DNA of 64,000 nucleotides from Thiotrichaceae bacterium (GCA_023144895.1 JAGLEV010000027.1:1-64000); one strand, 5' to 3'; positions 36,661-48,576 are shown, numbered from the stretch's first letter. Translations and numbers: made by a program. Notes: generated by a model not told the origin, from the sequence alone.

Positions 36661-38688
36661 TCAGCTAATACCCGAATCCTTCAATAATGCAATAATACTT
36701 GGCTCTCTACCTCTAAAAGCAATAAAATTTTCTTTAGTAGAACGTGAGCCACCACGACTAAGGATTTCTTTAAGGAAAGCTTTAGCCGTGTCATTACTAA
36801 AGCCTGTTTCTTCAAAATAACTGAAGGCATCGGCTGATAATACTTCTGCCCATTTATAGCTATAATAACCTGCTGCATATCCACCCGCAAAGATATGTCC
36901 AAAGGCATGTAGGCTTCGATTGTATTCAGGTACAGGAATTAAGCTAGTTCTAGCTCTCACTTTCTTTACCTGCTGCTGGATAGCAACATAGTCATTAAAA
37001 GTCTCACCGGTATGTAGCATCATATCGATTAGTGAAAATTCCAACTGACGCAACATTCCCATCGCACTATTATAATTTTTTGTCATTAATAACTTAGTAA
37101 ATAAATGGGTCGGTATTTTTTCACCCGTCTCATAGTGTCGAGCAAAGACTTCTAATGATTCATGATTCCAACACCAATTTTCCATCAATTGACTCGGCAA
37201 TTCAACGGCATCCCATTCCACACCACTAATACCTGAAACGGTTAAATAATCAACTTGAGTCAGCATATGATGTAAGCCATGACCAAACTCATGAAACAAA
37301 GTCACCACTTCATTATGATCAAGTAGAGCAGGAGTATTATCACTAGGAGGTGCTGCATTACAAGTAAGGTAAGCGATGGGTCGTTGTAAATTCTCACCAT
37401 CAGCCATACGGCTACTATAACTATTCATCCATGCACCACCACGCTTGTTCTCACGTGCATACATGTCCAAATAGAAGCCCGCTATCACCGCACCATGGTC
37501 ATCTTCTATTTGATAGAATTTCACATCTTCATGCCAAACATCCACCTTCTCAACTTCAACCACATGGAAATTATAGAGATCAGTCACCAACAAGAATAAA
37601 CCCTTTAAGACAGCATCTAAGGAGAACCATGGTTTAAGCTCTTCACTATCAAAAGCCAGTTTTTGCTGTTTATATTTCTCAGTAACATAAGCAAGATCCC
37701 AGCCTTTGACCTCATCAAATCCTAAGCTCCCTTTAGCAAAATTTTCGATAACAGCAAATTCTGCCTTAGCTTGTTGGGATGATTTTTCTAATAAATCCTC
37801 AAGGAAGCTAATGACTTCCGTTGCAGATTCTGCCATCTTTTTATCTAAAGAGTATTCTGCATAGTGAGCAAAATCCAACATCTCAGCCATTTCTTTTCTA
37901 CAAGCTAATATTGCTAATATCGTCTCAGTATTATCATGACGAGTATCTTCAGCTTGCTCAGAAGCACGGGTGACAAAAGCTTTATGACACCGCTCTCTTA
38001 ACTGACGATCATCAGCATAGGTAAGAATAGCATTCACAGCAGGATAGTCTAATGTCACTAAGTAGTTATCTTTATCTCGTTGTTTTGCTAATGTTGCGAG
38101 TAGCTCTAACTGACTCTCAGGCAAGCCTGCTAATGCAGATTTGTCATTAACTGATTCAGACCATGCTTTATTCGCATCTAATACATGATTAGAAAAAGTA
38201 TCACTAAGTTTTGATAGCTTAAGACTCAATGCTTTATATTTTTGTTTACTCTTCGCATCAAGATGAACACCTGATCGCTTTTGACTATCGATAATATGCG
38301 TGGCAGCAGCAATTAATGGTTGGTTGTTACCATGATAGCTTTCTAACTTTTCTGTCAGTGCTTTATAGAGAGATTCATTTTGACCATACTCAGTAGAGTA
38401 GTCACTAAATAGTGCAATACCTTCACTATAAACTTCACGCAATGCCTCAGAATTTTTTACCGCATTGAGATGTTCAAAGGGTGACCAAAATAACGCCAAT
38501 TTATTATCAACAGCTTCTAATCCTCGTATGAGTTGCTCTAAGTCCATGCTTGAATCATTGACTAGTGTTGCTATCGATTGCTGACTATCACTGATCAACT
38601 GTTTTATTGTGTCAATACTCGTGCCTAAATCCAATCCATTGAACTGTGGTAGCTCGGTCGTAATATTTAAGGTATTTTGTTTATTCAT
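36661..38688 (-). CDS. prlC: Oligopeptidase A (M3 metallopeptidase)
   Basis: The 675-residue zinc peptidase degrades oligopeptides, including released signal peptides, in the cytoplasm. The zinc motif HEFGHGLHHML is near residue 465, with the third ligand in the following SGVEWDAVELPSQLMENW segment. GGYAAGYYSYKWAEVLSADAF near the C-terminus is the family's substrate loop. Length equals E. coli OpdA (680). It is monocistronic: hairpins lie on both sides. Confidence 0.95.
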   Translation of the reverse strand: MNKQNTLNITTELPQFNGLDLGTSIDTIKQLISDSQQSIATLVNDSSMDLEQLIRGLEAVDNKLALFWSPFEHLNAVKNSEALREVYSEGIALFSDYSTEYGQNESLYKALTEKLESYHGNNQPLIAAATHIIDSQKRSGVHLDAKSKQKYKALSLKLSKLSDTFSNHVLDANKAWSESVNDKSALAGLPESQLELLATLAKQRDKDNYLVTLDYPAVNAILTYADDRQLRERCHKAFVTRASEQAEDTRHDNTETILAILACRKEMAEMLDFAHYAEYSLDKKMAESATEVISFLEDLLEKSSQQAKAEFAVIENFAKGSLGFDEVKGWDLAYVTEKYKQQKLAFDSEELKPWFSLDAVLKGLFLLVTDLYNFHVVEVEKVDVWHEDVKFYQIEDDHGAVIAGFYLDMYARENKRGGAWMNSYSSRMADGENLQRPIAYLTCNAAPPSDNTPALLDHNEVVTLFHEFGHGLHHMLTQVDYLTVSGISGVEWDAVELPSQLMENWCWNHESLEVFARHYETGEKIPTHLFTKLLMTKNYNSAMGMLRQLEFSLIDMMLHTGETFNDYVAIQQQVKKVRARTSLIPVPEYNRSLHAFGHIFAGGYAAGYYSYKWAEVLSADAFSYFEETGFSNDTAKAFLKEILSRGGSRSTKENFIAFRGREPSIIALLKDSGIS

Positions 38689-38771
38689 AAGGTCGCTTCG
38701 CTATTTTTATTAGTGCTATTTTTCTGTTGTATCTTTATTGAATGAAAGAATATGCCTATAGTAAAAAATAA

Positions 38772-38802
38772 AAAAGCCTAGCGCAATGGCGGCTAGGCTT
38801 TT
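38772..38802. terminator. Terminator after gyrB
   Basis: A perfect 11-base-pair stem (38772-38782 with 38792-38802) with A-rich and T-rich flanks lies 42 bases after the gyrB stop. It ends the dnaA-dnaN-recF-gyrB block. Confidence 0.88.
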
Positions 38803-38843
38803 AATCTATCGATTGTTTAAGTGAGTGAAAAGTAGCGAATCAA

Positions 38844-41276
<2,433 letters not shown>

Positions 41277-41420
41277 CTAAAATTTAGAACCCCATTATAC
41301 ACCTTATAGCTTGATGAGTTCTAGTTAAACCATATCGGGTTGATAGCCCTCTACAGTGCTGTATGACCTTATATCCAATAGAAATTAAGGTCAGGTGGAA
41401 TCGCTCGCTAATACATACAA

Positions 41421-41436
41421 TGTTTCACGTGAAACA
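41421..41436. other. parS site 1
   Basis: The perfect 16-base palindrome tgtttcacgtgaaaca is the consensus ParB-binding parS sequence. It lies between gyrB and recF. parA and parB are not in the window. Confidence 0.93.
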
Positions 41437-41509
41437 TTGTGCTGTTCTATTATATTTTGACATGGAATTTTACCTTAACGGTAGAAATATGTTTTAAGAG
41501 AATGATCAT

Positions 41510-41525
41510 TGTTTCACGTGAAACA
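41510..41525. other. parS site 2
   Basis: A second perfect copy of tgtttcacgtgaaaca, 89 bases from the first, lies in the same gyrB-recF gap. Confidence 0.93.
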
Positions 41526-41586
41526 TAATAATTGATCGATTGGCTTGCTTAAATTATGAGAGAAAAATAATGAGTTCAAACGACAA

Positions 41587-42672
41587 TTATTCACATTCTT
41601 TTACACAGCCTTGTTTCACGTGAAACATTCTATGCTGTTTTTTAGTATTAGCTCGTTTGGGTTTAGCGATAGAAGTGACAAAAACTTGACGATTACTAGA
41701 CTCAATAAACAACATAATATCGTTATAATGTTTGGAGTCCAACTCCGAATGAAGGTCATCAAATGCTAATACACCCGATTCTTTTATCGTTAGGCTTTGT
41801 GCAACAAGCAAGAGTATTGCAATCATTTTTGTTTGTCCACGTGAGGCGCTACTTGCAACAGGCTCACCATTTCTAGTCAATAAAATATCAGCAAGATGAG
41901 AACCTTTGAGTGTACGTTTCATCCGTAACTCGTTATGACGCTGACTTTGGTAATAGTTAATTAATGACTCTGTGTCTAATGATACATCCATAGGGAATCC
42001 TGATTGCAAACGAATATCAGGAATATAGATCGCTAAATTATCAGGTGTGATTCTATTGAGAGTCTGTTGTAGTAATTCAATCGCATCTGTTCGTGCTTGA
42101 TGAATCAATGGCTGTAAAGAACATAGCTCAACCGTTAAATGATCCAATGCATAATGAGAATTACTCTGTCGCAATGCAGCATTACGTTGCTTAAGAATTT
42201 TCTGATATTTAAGCCATATAGGATGAAAATCATCATTAAGATAAAAAGCCATCCAGTCGATATAATGTCGACGCAAACGAGCACTACCAGTAATTAATTC
42301 ATAAGAAAGAGGGTGGATAACAGTCAAAGGTAAATGACGAGAAAGCTTTGCCTGAGTATAAACAAACTGTTTATTAATTTTTATTGTCGTCGTATCAGTA
42401 TTTTTAGTAATCCCTATCGGATAGGACTCATGGCCTGCTTCATCACGACAAAGCCTTCCTGTTGTCGTTAGCTTTTTAGCACGATGATTAATCACCTGTT
42501 TAATCTTGACCGTTCGAAACGAACGCCCTATTGAAATCATTGACAGCGCTTCAAGTAAGGAGGTTTTTCCTGAACCATTATCCCCATAAATATAATTAAT
42601 GGTTGGACATAATTTTAAATCCGCTTTAGTGATATTACGGCAATTTTCAATCGATAACGAGCTTAGCCACAT
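41587..42672 (-). CDS. recF: DNA replication and repair protein RecF
   Basis: RecF is an SMC-like ATPase that helps load RecA at gaps. The Walker A motif is YGDNGSGKTSLLEALSM near residue 30, the signature is ASRGQTKMIAILLL, and Walker B is VLAFDDLHSELD. The 361 residues are normal. The start overlaps the dnaN stop by one base (TAATG). Its last codons run through parS site 3, giving the odd peptide MFHVKQ near the C-terminus. Confidence 0.96.
   Translation of the reverse strand: MWLSSLSIENCRNITKADLKLCPTINYIYGDNGSGKTSLLEALSMISIGRSFRTVKIKQVINHRAKKLTTTGRLCRDEAGHESYPIGITKNTDTTTIKINKQFVYTQAKLSRHLPLTVIHPLSYELITGSARLRRHYIDWMAFYLNDDFHPIWLKYQKILKQRNAALRQSNSHYALDHLTVELCSLQPLIHQARTDAIELLQQTLNRITPDNLAIYIPDIRLQSGFPMDVSLDTESLINYYQSQRHNELRMKRTLKGSHLADILLTRNGEPVASSASRGQTKMIAILLLVAQSLTIKESGVLAFDDLHSELDSKHYNDIMLFIESSNRQVFVTSIAKPKRANTKKQHRMFHVKQGCVKECE
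41612..41627. other. parS site 3, inside recF
   Basis: A third perfect tgtttcacgtgaaaca lies within the 3' coding end of recF, so the site is translated. The three sites span 207 bases. Confidence 0.93.
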
Positions 42673-43781
42673 TAGAGTTTGATAGGCATAACAATATTCA
42701 GGCTATTGGGTTCATCAAGGCTAGTTAATGATGAGCTAGAATGTTCATCATTTAAACAAAAGGTAATGGTCTCACTATCAATATGATTAATAGCATCAAG
42801 TAAATAAGTCACATTAAAACCGACTTCAAACTTGTCATCATTATAGTTAATTGCCAAAGTATCAAATGCACTTTCACGCTCTGGATTTGTTGACTGTACT
42901 AATAACTTATTGTTTTCTAAGGTTAAAGAAACTGCTTTGAATTTATCAGCGGTTAATATTCCCACACGAGTTAAACAATTTTTAAGCTGAGTGTAGTCAA
43001 AAGTAATCGTATGTTTACAGTGTTTTGGTAGAGCAGACTGATAGTTAGGATAGTTGCCTTCTAATAGTTTAGTCGTAAATTGCAAATTATCTTTATTTAT
43101 GCGTAGATGAGTTTTATTAATAAGCAGAGACATTGAAACTTGACTGTCGTTGTTAATCAATCGACCTATTTCATTAATGGCTTGTCTAGGAATAATAATA
43201 CTGGATTGAATAACCGTTGTACTTTCAAGGAGGGGGAGCTGACTCGTTGCTAAACGATGTCCATCAGTTGCCACTATGTCGATCGTATTTTCATCTATTT
43301 TAAAATAAATGCCATTTAGGTAGAAACGAACATCATTTTGAGCCATAGCATAGGAAGTCTTATCTAAACCCTTCTTAAAACTGCTCTCAGTGACCGTCAG
43401 AGCCTGATCGAAGCTTAGGTCACCTAGTAGGGGGTACTCTTGGCTAGGAATCACTGACAGGCGAAATAGGCTGCTTTGGCTCTTGATATGAAGTTCATTG
43501 CCCTTCAACTCGATAAGCAACAAACTATCTTGATCCATTGCCTTGGTTATATCGAGTATTTTTTTAGCATTAACGGTGGTTGATCCGTATTTCTCGATCC
43601 CTGTATTTCCTAGTGTACCTATTATTTCTATATTGAGGTTTGTTCCAGCAATTAACAAACCTTCAACACTGGCTGAAAAATAGATATTAGTCAGAATCGG
43701 TTTTGTTGATTTGTATTCAACAGGACTACAGCATTTTTCTAGTATTGGTAAAAATGATTTTCTGGAGATTGTTAACTTCAT
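42672..43781 (-). CDS. dnaN: DNA polymerase III sliding clamp (beta subunit)
   Basis: DnaN forms the ring that holds DNA polymerase on DNA. The 369 residues show the three-domain clamp pattern: SIIIPRQAINEIGRLI, TDGHRLATSQLPL, and a C-terminal PIKL equivalent of the conserved MPMRL, where clamp-binding peptides dock. The gene follows dnaA after the origin gap and overlaps recF. Confidence 0.97.
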   Translation of the reverse strand: MKLTISRKSFLPILEKCCSPVEYKSTKPILTNIYFSASVEGLLIAGTNLNIEIIGTLGNTGIEKYGSTTVNAKKILDITKAMDQDSLLLIELKGNELHIKSQSSLFRLSVIPSQEYPLLGDLSFDQALTVTESSFKKGLDKTSYAMAQNDVRFYLNGIYFKIDENTIDIVATDGHRLATSQLPLLESTTVIQSSIIIPRQAINEIGRLINNDSQVSMSLLINKTHLRINKDNLQFTTKLLEGNYPNYQSALPKHCKHTITFDYTQLKNCLTRVGILTADKFKAVSLTLENNKLLVQSTNPERESAFDTLAINYNDDKFEVGFNVTYLLDAINHIDSETITFCLNDEHSSSSLTSLDEPNSLNIVMPIKL

Positions 43782-43995
43782 ATTATTATATATTTAAAAT
43801 ATAGTAGTAGTAATAGGCACAGTGAAAAACTGTGGATAAGTCGTTATTTCTGTTAGTTATCATTATTTTACAGCAATGATAACTTCTGTATAACTCCTGT
43901 ATAACTTGTGGATAACTTGTGGATAACTCGAAAGTGCGTTTTTATCCACAGGTTATCCACAGGTTATCCACAGGGTTATACATAAGTTATCCACA
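43779..43995. other. Chromosomal replication origin oriC
   Basis: The dnaA-dnaN gap holds seven perfect DnaA boxes: three read tgtggataa (43831-43839, 43907-43915, 43918-43926) and four read ttatccaca (43942-43950, 43953-43961, 43964-43972, 43987-43995). Several are exactly 11 bases apart, one helical turn. Left of the outermost box lies a TAG/TAA trinucleotide tract (43802-43816), which reads as DnaA-trios on the minus strand, and then an AT-only stretch at 43779-43801, the likely unwinding site. The three parS sites 2.2 kb away and the gene orientation agree with this being the origin. Confidence 0.93.
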
Positions 43996-44037
43996 GGCTG
44001 TTATTTCCTTGTTATAAACACTATTAATATAGCTATA

Positions 44038-45399
44038 TCAATTAGTTAGGCTGCGTTTAATGATTCTGTAGGCTTCTTCCATATTTTTCTCTTCTTTGAT
44101 CAATTTGGTCATTTTTTTGTTGCCATGAATCACAGTTGCATGATCTCGATTACCTAGATTACGTCCTATTTCTGGTAAGCTAGATTGTGTTAATTCTTTA
44201 CATAATACCATAGCTAATTGCCTTGGTCTGACTAAAGCACGTTTCCTACTTTTAGAATCCAAATCAGCGATACGAATATTAAAAAAATCGGCGACTGCTT
44301 TCTTTATTAAGTCTATACTGATCTTGCTATTTAGGCTAATTAATTGGTCTTGTAACGCATGTTTAACGACATCCATCGTAATATTGGATGTTTTGGTTAG
44401 CTTCACAGTAGCGATCAATTTAACGAGTGCACCTTCTAATTCACGAATATTGGTATTGAAGCGCTGACCTATAAAGAAGGCAACGTCATTACTAAGGTGT
44501 AAACCCGCCTCCTCGCTCTTTTTTCGTAATATAGCGACACGAGTCTCCAAATCGGGCGGCTGTAGCTCTACACTCAAACCCTTGCTGATACGTGAACGTA
44601 AACGATCAGTAAGTCCTTTAACATCTCTTGGTAAGGTATCACTTGTCAGTACTATATGTTTATTTAGTTCTAGTAGGATATTAAAGGTATGAAAAAATTC
44701 TTCTTGTGAGCGTTCTTTATTGACAAAAAATTGAATATCATCAATCAGCAAAGCATCAACTGAGCGATAATGTTCTTTAAATTTATCCATACTATTTGTA
44801 CGAAGTGCAGAGATCATATCATTAACAAAAGCTTCTGAGTGGAGATAGATAACTGAGGCCTCTGGATCTTGTAGTCGTAGCTGATTACCAATAGCGTGCA
44901 TTAAATGTGTCTTACCCAGCCCAACACCACCATAGATATACAGTGGGTTATAATCATTATCTATATTATCGGCAACATGCCATGAAGCGGCTAAGGCGAG
45001 TTGATTTGATTTGCCTTCAACATAGTTACCAAACGACATTTTTTTATTCAGATAGTTAATAAAAGTACGTTTTTTCATACTATTACTATCAATATTCGGC
45101 TGATAGATTGTTTCAGAAATCTTTTTTGTACCCGCCTTCTGTAAAGAAGAGGCTTTTTGTTCCACTTGAGTACCCACTAGGATAGTGACTTTATGTTCTA
45201 AGTCTCCCGTGATGTCATGGATATGTTTTTGGATGATCTTATGGTAATTTTCATTCACTATTCCACAGACAATTTCGTTAGGGGCAAGTAGATACAATGT
45301 TCCTTCTTCTTCTTTAGCGTGTAAAGGTAAGAGCCAAGAAGCAACATTAGATTCTTTTATATCTAATTTAAGACGGTTTAAGCAGTCGGGCCAGAGCAT
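44038..45399 (-). CDS. dnaA: Chromosomal replication initiator DnaA
   Basis: DnaA binds the boxes in the neighbouring gap and opens the origin. Domain I starts MLWPDCLNRLKLDI, the AAA+ domain has NPLYIYGGVGLGKTHLMHAI and DALLIDDIQFF, and the C-terminal helix-turn-helix has RPRQLAMVLCKELTQSSLPEIGR with RDHATVIHG. ATG 45399 gives 453 residues and matches the family start; TTG 45411 is also in frame. No good ribosome binding site is seen. The gap 45400-45818 is AT-rich, holds no gene or clear DnaA box, and should contain the dnaA promoter. Confidence 0.97.
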   Translation of the reverse strand: MLWPDCLNRLKLDIKESNVASWLLPLHAKEEEGTLYLLAPNEIVCGIVNENYHKIIQKHIHDITGDLEHKVTILVGTQVEQKASSLQKAGTKKISETIYQPNIDSNSMKKRTFINYLNKKMSFGNYVEGKSNQLALAASWHVADNIDNDYNPLYIYGGVGLGKTHLMHAIGNQLRLQDPEASVIYLHSEAFVNDMISALRTNSMDKFKEHYRSVDALLIDDIQFFVNKERSQEEFFHTFNILLELNKHIVLTSDTLPRDVKGLTDRLRSRISKGLSVELQPPDLETRVAILRKKSEEAGLHLSNDVAFFIGQRFNTNIRELEGALVKLIATVKLTKTSNITMDVVKHALQDQLISLNSKISIDLIKKAVADFFNIRIADLDSKSRKRALVRPRQLAMVLCKELTQSSLPEIGRNLGNRDHATVIHGNKKMTKLIKEEKNMEEAYRIIKRSLTN

Positions 45400-45818
45400 A
45401 GGGAATACCAACGGGGAGTGAAGAACTGGGTAATAGTATAGCCTAAAATAGCAGGTAGATTACAGCTAGAGTTAATGTTTTTTGAATAGATAAAGTGATT
45501 CTAAGCGCTTGATTGCTAGTGAATTTTATTGAAATAATAGTTGTAATCTATTGTTATTTAATAGAATTTATGATTTGTATAATGATTGAATGTAGAGCAA
45601 TAATGTTAGTATTTTATACTGATCAGTCTTATTTAACTGCCTTATAAGTTTTTAGCGAAACGTTGGTTGATATCATCAAGTGATGGTGATGGTATTCAGT
45701 TATTTTTATGTTAGGCAAAGTTTGTTTGCTTAGCTTATAAGGAGTCTGTAGTTTATTCTATGGCTCTTATAGTGATAAATTAAATTGATGAGAAAGTGCT
45801 TAGACTAGAGGTTTTATA

Positions 45819-46322
45819 ATGAATAGAATAATAATCATACTGCTTATTTTAGTAGTGCTCATCTTCAGTGCTTTTGTTGGCTATAATCGTTATTATGAAC
45901 AAACACAAATAGTTGCTGATACCCTTGTTCCTGATAATGAATGGAATAGCTTTGCGGCAGAAAAAAGTAGTCATCGACGCAATTTATTACTCAGCCATCA
46001 TCCCAAGATACAAGGAGCCACAGGACAAATTATATGGAATGAGCGATTACAGCAAGGCATGTTACGCTTTCTTGCTTTACCTACTTTACGCAATAACCAA
46101 GTTTATGCTTTATGGCAGTTTAATTTAAAATCCAAGTTGAATAAGCCTATTTTACTGGCTAAGTTTAATCATATTGGTAATAAAAGAGCACCCTTTGATA
46201 TTAGGTTTAGTGCAAAACAGCTAGACAAAGTACTGTATAAGTTTCTCATCACTATCGAAGATAATAATGAAAAGCTAAGCCTACCTAACCAGAAAAAAAG
46301 TGTTTTTATTTCTCACCCTTAG
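45819..46322 (+). CDS. Membrane-anchored anti-sigma-like (RskA C-terminal) protein
   Basis: The 167-residue protein has one N-terminal transmembrane helix (residues 3-21) and a periplasmic part with GATGQIIWNERLQQGMLRFL and NNQVYALWQFN, a pattern like the RskA C-terminal domain of anti-sigma-K factors. The cytoplasmic sigma-binding part is missing, and no sigma factor gene is nearby. A good GAGG site precedes the ATG. Its end overlaps the convergent neighbour by four bases. The assignment is tentative. Confidence 0.6.
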   Translation: MNRIIIILLILVVLIFSAFVGYNRYYEQTQIVADTLVPDNEWNSFAAEKSSHRRNLLLSHHPKIQGATGQIIWNERLQQGMLRFLALPTLRNNQVYALWQFNLKSKLNKPILLAKFNHIGNKRAPFDIRFSAKQLDKVLYKFLITIEDNNEKLSLPNQKKSVFISHP

Positions 46323-47020
46323 CTCGGTATTTTTTTTCGTAATTTATCTTTGTCATACCACCAATTATCATCAACAATGGCATCAAGTATCTGAGACATG
46401 CGAGGTAAAAATGCAGCCGAGTCATTGAGTTCTAAACGTAACATCCAACCATTCATTTCGGATTGGCTAGAAACTTGACTATGGCGCTCAGCAATTTTGG
46501 CTAATAAGCTAGAAGTAAGGAACATCGTACTATCACGCTTCTCACCTTCATACCGTAAATCAGCAATATAATGCGCTACTGCGGCGGCGACTGCTGCACC
46601 ATCAGAGCTAGCAGGCGTATCCTCAATAAAGTTATTTAGCATTACAATGGATAGCTCGGGGTCAATAGGATAAGCCACTGCTAGCCACAAACCATTGCCT
46701 AGTGCAGTCACTGCAGCGGGTAACTCTGTACGGTAAAGTATATCCGCAGCATGAACTGCCTTTTCCCACTGCTCATTCTCGATATAGATCAAGAATGACT
46801 CTTTTGCATAACCCCAAGCCGCCTCAACCATACCAGCATCACTAACTTCTAACATGATTTCAGCCGTTTCTGCTTGTAAATCAGCGCGCTCTAAATCAGG
46901 GGTATTTGGAGTGAGTTGCATTAACAACTGTTGCTTTTCTTTTAGCTGACCACCTAAAAACTGGCGACTTTCATCCGCCGCAGTAAACTCTAAATTGGAC
47001 TCTGTCTTTTCATTACTCAT
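46319..47020 (-). CDS. Uncharacterised helical protein paired with Rieske protein
   Basis: The 233-residue soluble protein is acidic and helical, with TPR-like pairs (GMVEAAWGYAKESFLIYIEN, WEKAVHAADILYRTEL). It has no cysteines, signal or membrane segments. I do not recognise a family. It overlaps the Rieske gene by eight bases, so they are probably translated together and may act together, for instance as a redox protein and its binding partner. Confidence 0.7.
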   Translation of the reverse strand: MSNEKTESNLEFTAADESRQFLGGQLKEKQQLLMQLTPNTPDLERADLQAETAEIMLEVSDAGMVEAAWGYAKESFLIYIENEQWEKAVHAADILYRTELPAAVTALGNGLWLAVAYPIDPELSIVMLNNFIEDTPASSDGAAVAAAVAHYIADLRYEGEKRDSTMFLTSSLLAKIAERHSQVSSQSEMNGWMLRLELNDSAAFLPRMSQILDAIVDDNWWYDKDKLRKKIPS

Positions 47021-47342
47021 GGCTATCCCCTAATTCGATTATAATTCGACCATTAATTAATTGTGTTGGATACGTTTGCAAAGGTAACTCTGCTGGTTCA
47101 ACACTTGCTTCACCCGTGATGACATTAAAACGTCCACCATGTAATGAGCATTCAACATCATGACCTTTTAAACAACCTAAATACAAAGAAGCATCTTCAT
47201 GAGTACACATATCATCAACAGTATAAAATTGATTATTGACATTGCAGACCAGTAGGTTTTTATCTGCTACGGTGAAGCGTTTCATCTTTCCCGATTTTAT
47301 TTGATCACTGCTACCAGCATCAAAGAGCTTAGTTTTATCCAT
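47013..47342 (-). CDS. Rieske [2Fe-2S] ferredoxin
   Basis: The 109-residue soluble protein carries the Rieske ligands: CTHEDA (Cys46, His48) and CSLHGGRF (Cys65, His68). It resembles the small ferredoxins of dioxygenase or nitrite reductase systems. No oxygenase is beside it, so the partner is unknown. Its start codon overlaps the start codon of the divergent epimerase gene on the palindrome CATG. Confidence 0.9.
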   Translation of the reverse strand: MDKTKLFDAGSSDQIKSGKMKRFTVADKNLLVCNVNNQFYTVDDMCTHEDASLYLGCLKGHDVECSLHGGRFNVITGEASVEPAELPLQTYPTQLINGRIIIELGDSHE

Positions 47343-48213
47343 GAATAGTCCGCAAATTAAATCCGTTACAATAATAGGTTGTGGCCGTGTTGGTCAACGT
47401 TTAGCAAAGTTATACCAGAAGCAAGGCATTCAAACCAGTGCTACGGTTTCCAGTATGGAATCTTATCATCAGATTAAAAGGCTTTGCACTGCAGCTTTTC
47501 TAATGAATATTGATCAGCCTTTATCAGCATCTTTGCCATCAACAGACTTAAATCGATTATTTTACTTCGTCCCTCCACCATCGAAAGGCAGAAAAGATCC
47601 TAGAATTGCTCGCTTTCTGAAAAAATATGGGACACAAATAAAACAGATTGTCTTAATTAGTACCAGTGGTGTTTATGGTGATTGCCAAGGACAGTGGATT
47701 GATGAACAACAAGTATTAAATCCCACAGCAGATAGGGCGTATCGCCGCTTAGATGCTGAACATGAAGTAAAGCAATGGGCAAAACAAACGATGGGTAAGT
47801 ATAGTATTTTACGTGTTGCTGGAATTTACTCTAAAGAGCAACTACCAATAGAGCGTATTCGACAAGGAATGCAGGTCGTTAATAATGCCGAGTCTCCTTG
47901 GGTGAATCGAATTCAAGCGGATGACCTTGCCATGATTTGCTACCAAGCAATGAAAGCCACAGGGTTAAGTGGTGAAGTCTTTAATGTCAGTGATGGTCAC
48001 CCTAGTACAATGACAGAATATTTTCATCATATTGCCGATTATGCAAGCTTAGAACGACCCACTGAAATAAGCCTTGCTGAAGCAGAGAAATGCTTATCAA
48101 AAGGCATGTTGAGCTATTTACATGAATCGCGGCGAATGAAAAATGATAAATTGGTAGAAAAATTAAAGATTGAGTTGAAATATCCGAGTTTGGTGGAGGG
48201 TTTGAAAATTTAA
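47341..48213 (+). CDS. NAD(P)-dependent epimerase/SDR-like protein (YeeZ type)
   Basis: The 290-residue protein has an N-terminal Rossmann motif VTIIGCGRVGQRLAKLY, a STSGVYGD-like active-site segment (LISTSGVYGDCQG) with the YRRLDAEHE helix holding the catalytic Tyr-x3-like residue, and VNRIQADDLAMI. Extended SDR proteins of this form are often annotated YeeZ. The substrate is unknown. It starts head to head with the Rieske gene with no space between them. Confidence 0.82.
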   Translation: MNSPQIKSVTIIGCGRVGQRLAKLYQKQGIQTSATVSSMESYHQIKRLCTAAFLMNIDQPLSASLPSTDLNRLFYFVPPPSKGRKDPRIARFLKKYGTQIKQIVLISTSGVYGDCQGQWIDEQQVLNPTADRAYRRLDAEHEVKQWAKQTMGKYSILRVAGIYSKEQLPIERIRQGMQVVNNAESPWVNRIQADDLAMICYQAMKATGLSGEVFNVSDGHPSTMTEYFHHIADYASLERPTEISLAEAEKCLSKGMLSYLHESRRMKNDKLVEKLKIELKYPSLVEGLKI

Positions 48214-48430
48214 GGAAGTCGATTAACTCCCCCCTAATGCTTTCCATTTTGGTGAAGATATTCTTATGTGTTTTTTGTTAAATATTTCTTAATGTAGGCA
48301 AGGTTGGAGGCTTTTCTCTGTACCTTTGTTTCCTATTACCTCGCTAATATGACAACCTATCTTGAAAAACTCATTAGTACCCCTATTATTTCTTCACACA
48401 TTTTATCAGTCATCACTGTATTTGTTGAAC

Positions 48431-48506
48431 TGAAGTCCAACCTACAGGCTTGTTTATCGCTACTTATCCTTTTATAGCAAGATAATAGCCATAACATGTA
48501 GGTTCA
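48431..48506. repeat. Imperfect hairpin repeat before htpG
   Basis: Eight-base arms aacctaca (48439-48446) and tgtaggtt (48497-48504) flank about 50 bases. The left end aagtccaacctac resembles the reverse complement of sequence near 11862, which suggests a dispersed repeat family. The rest of the 363-base gap 48214-48576 shows no gene and should carry the htpG promoter. Confidence 0.4.
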
Positions 48507-48576
48507 ATTTTAGGCGCACGGCACAGAACGACTCTATTATTATCAATAATATCTATCAATAAGGATTATTTGCATC

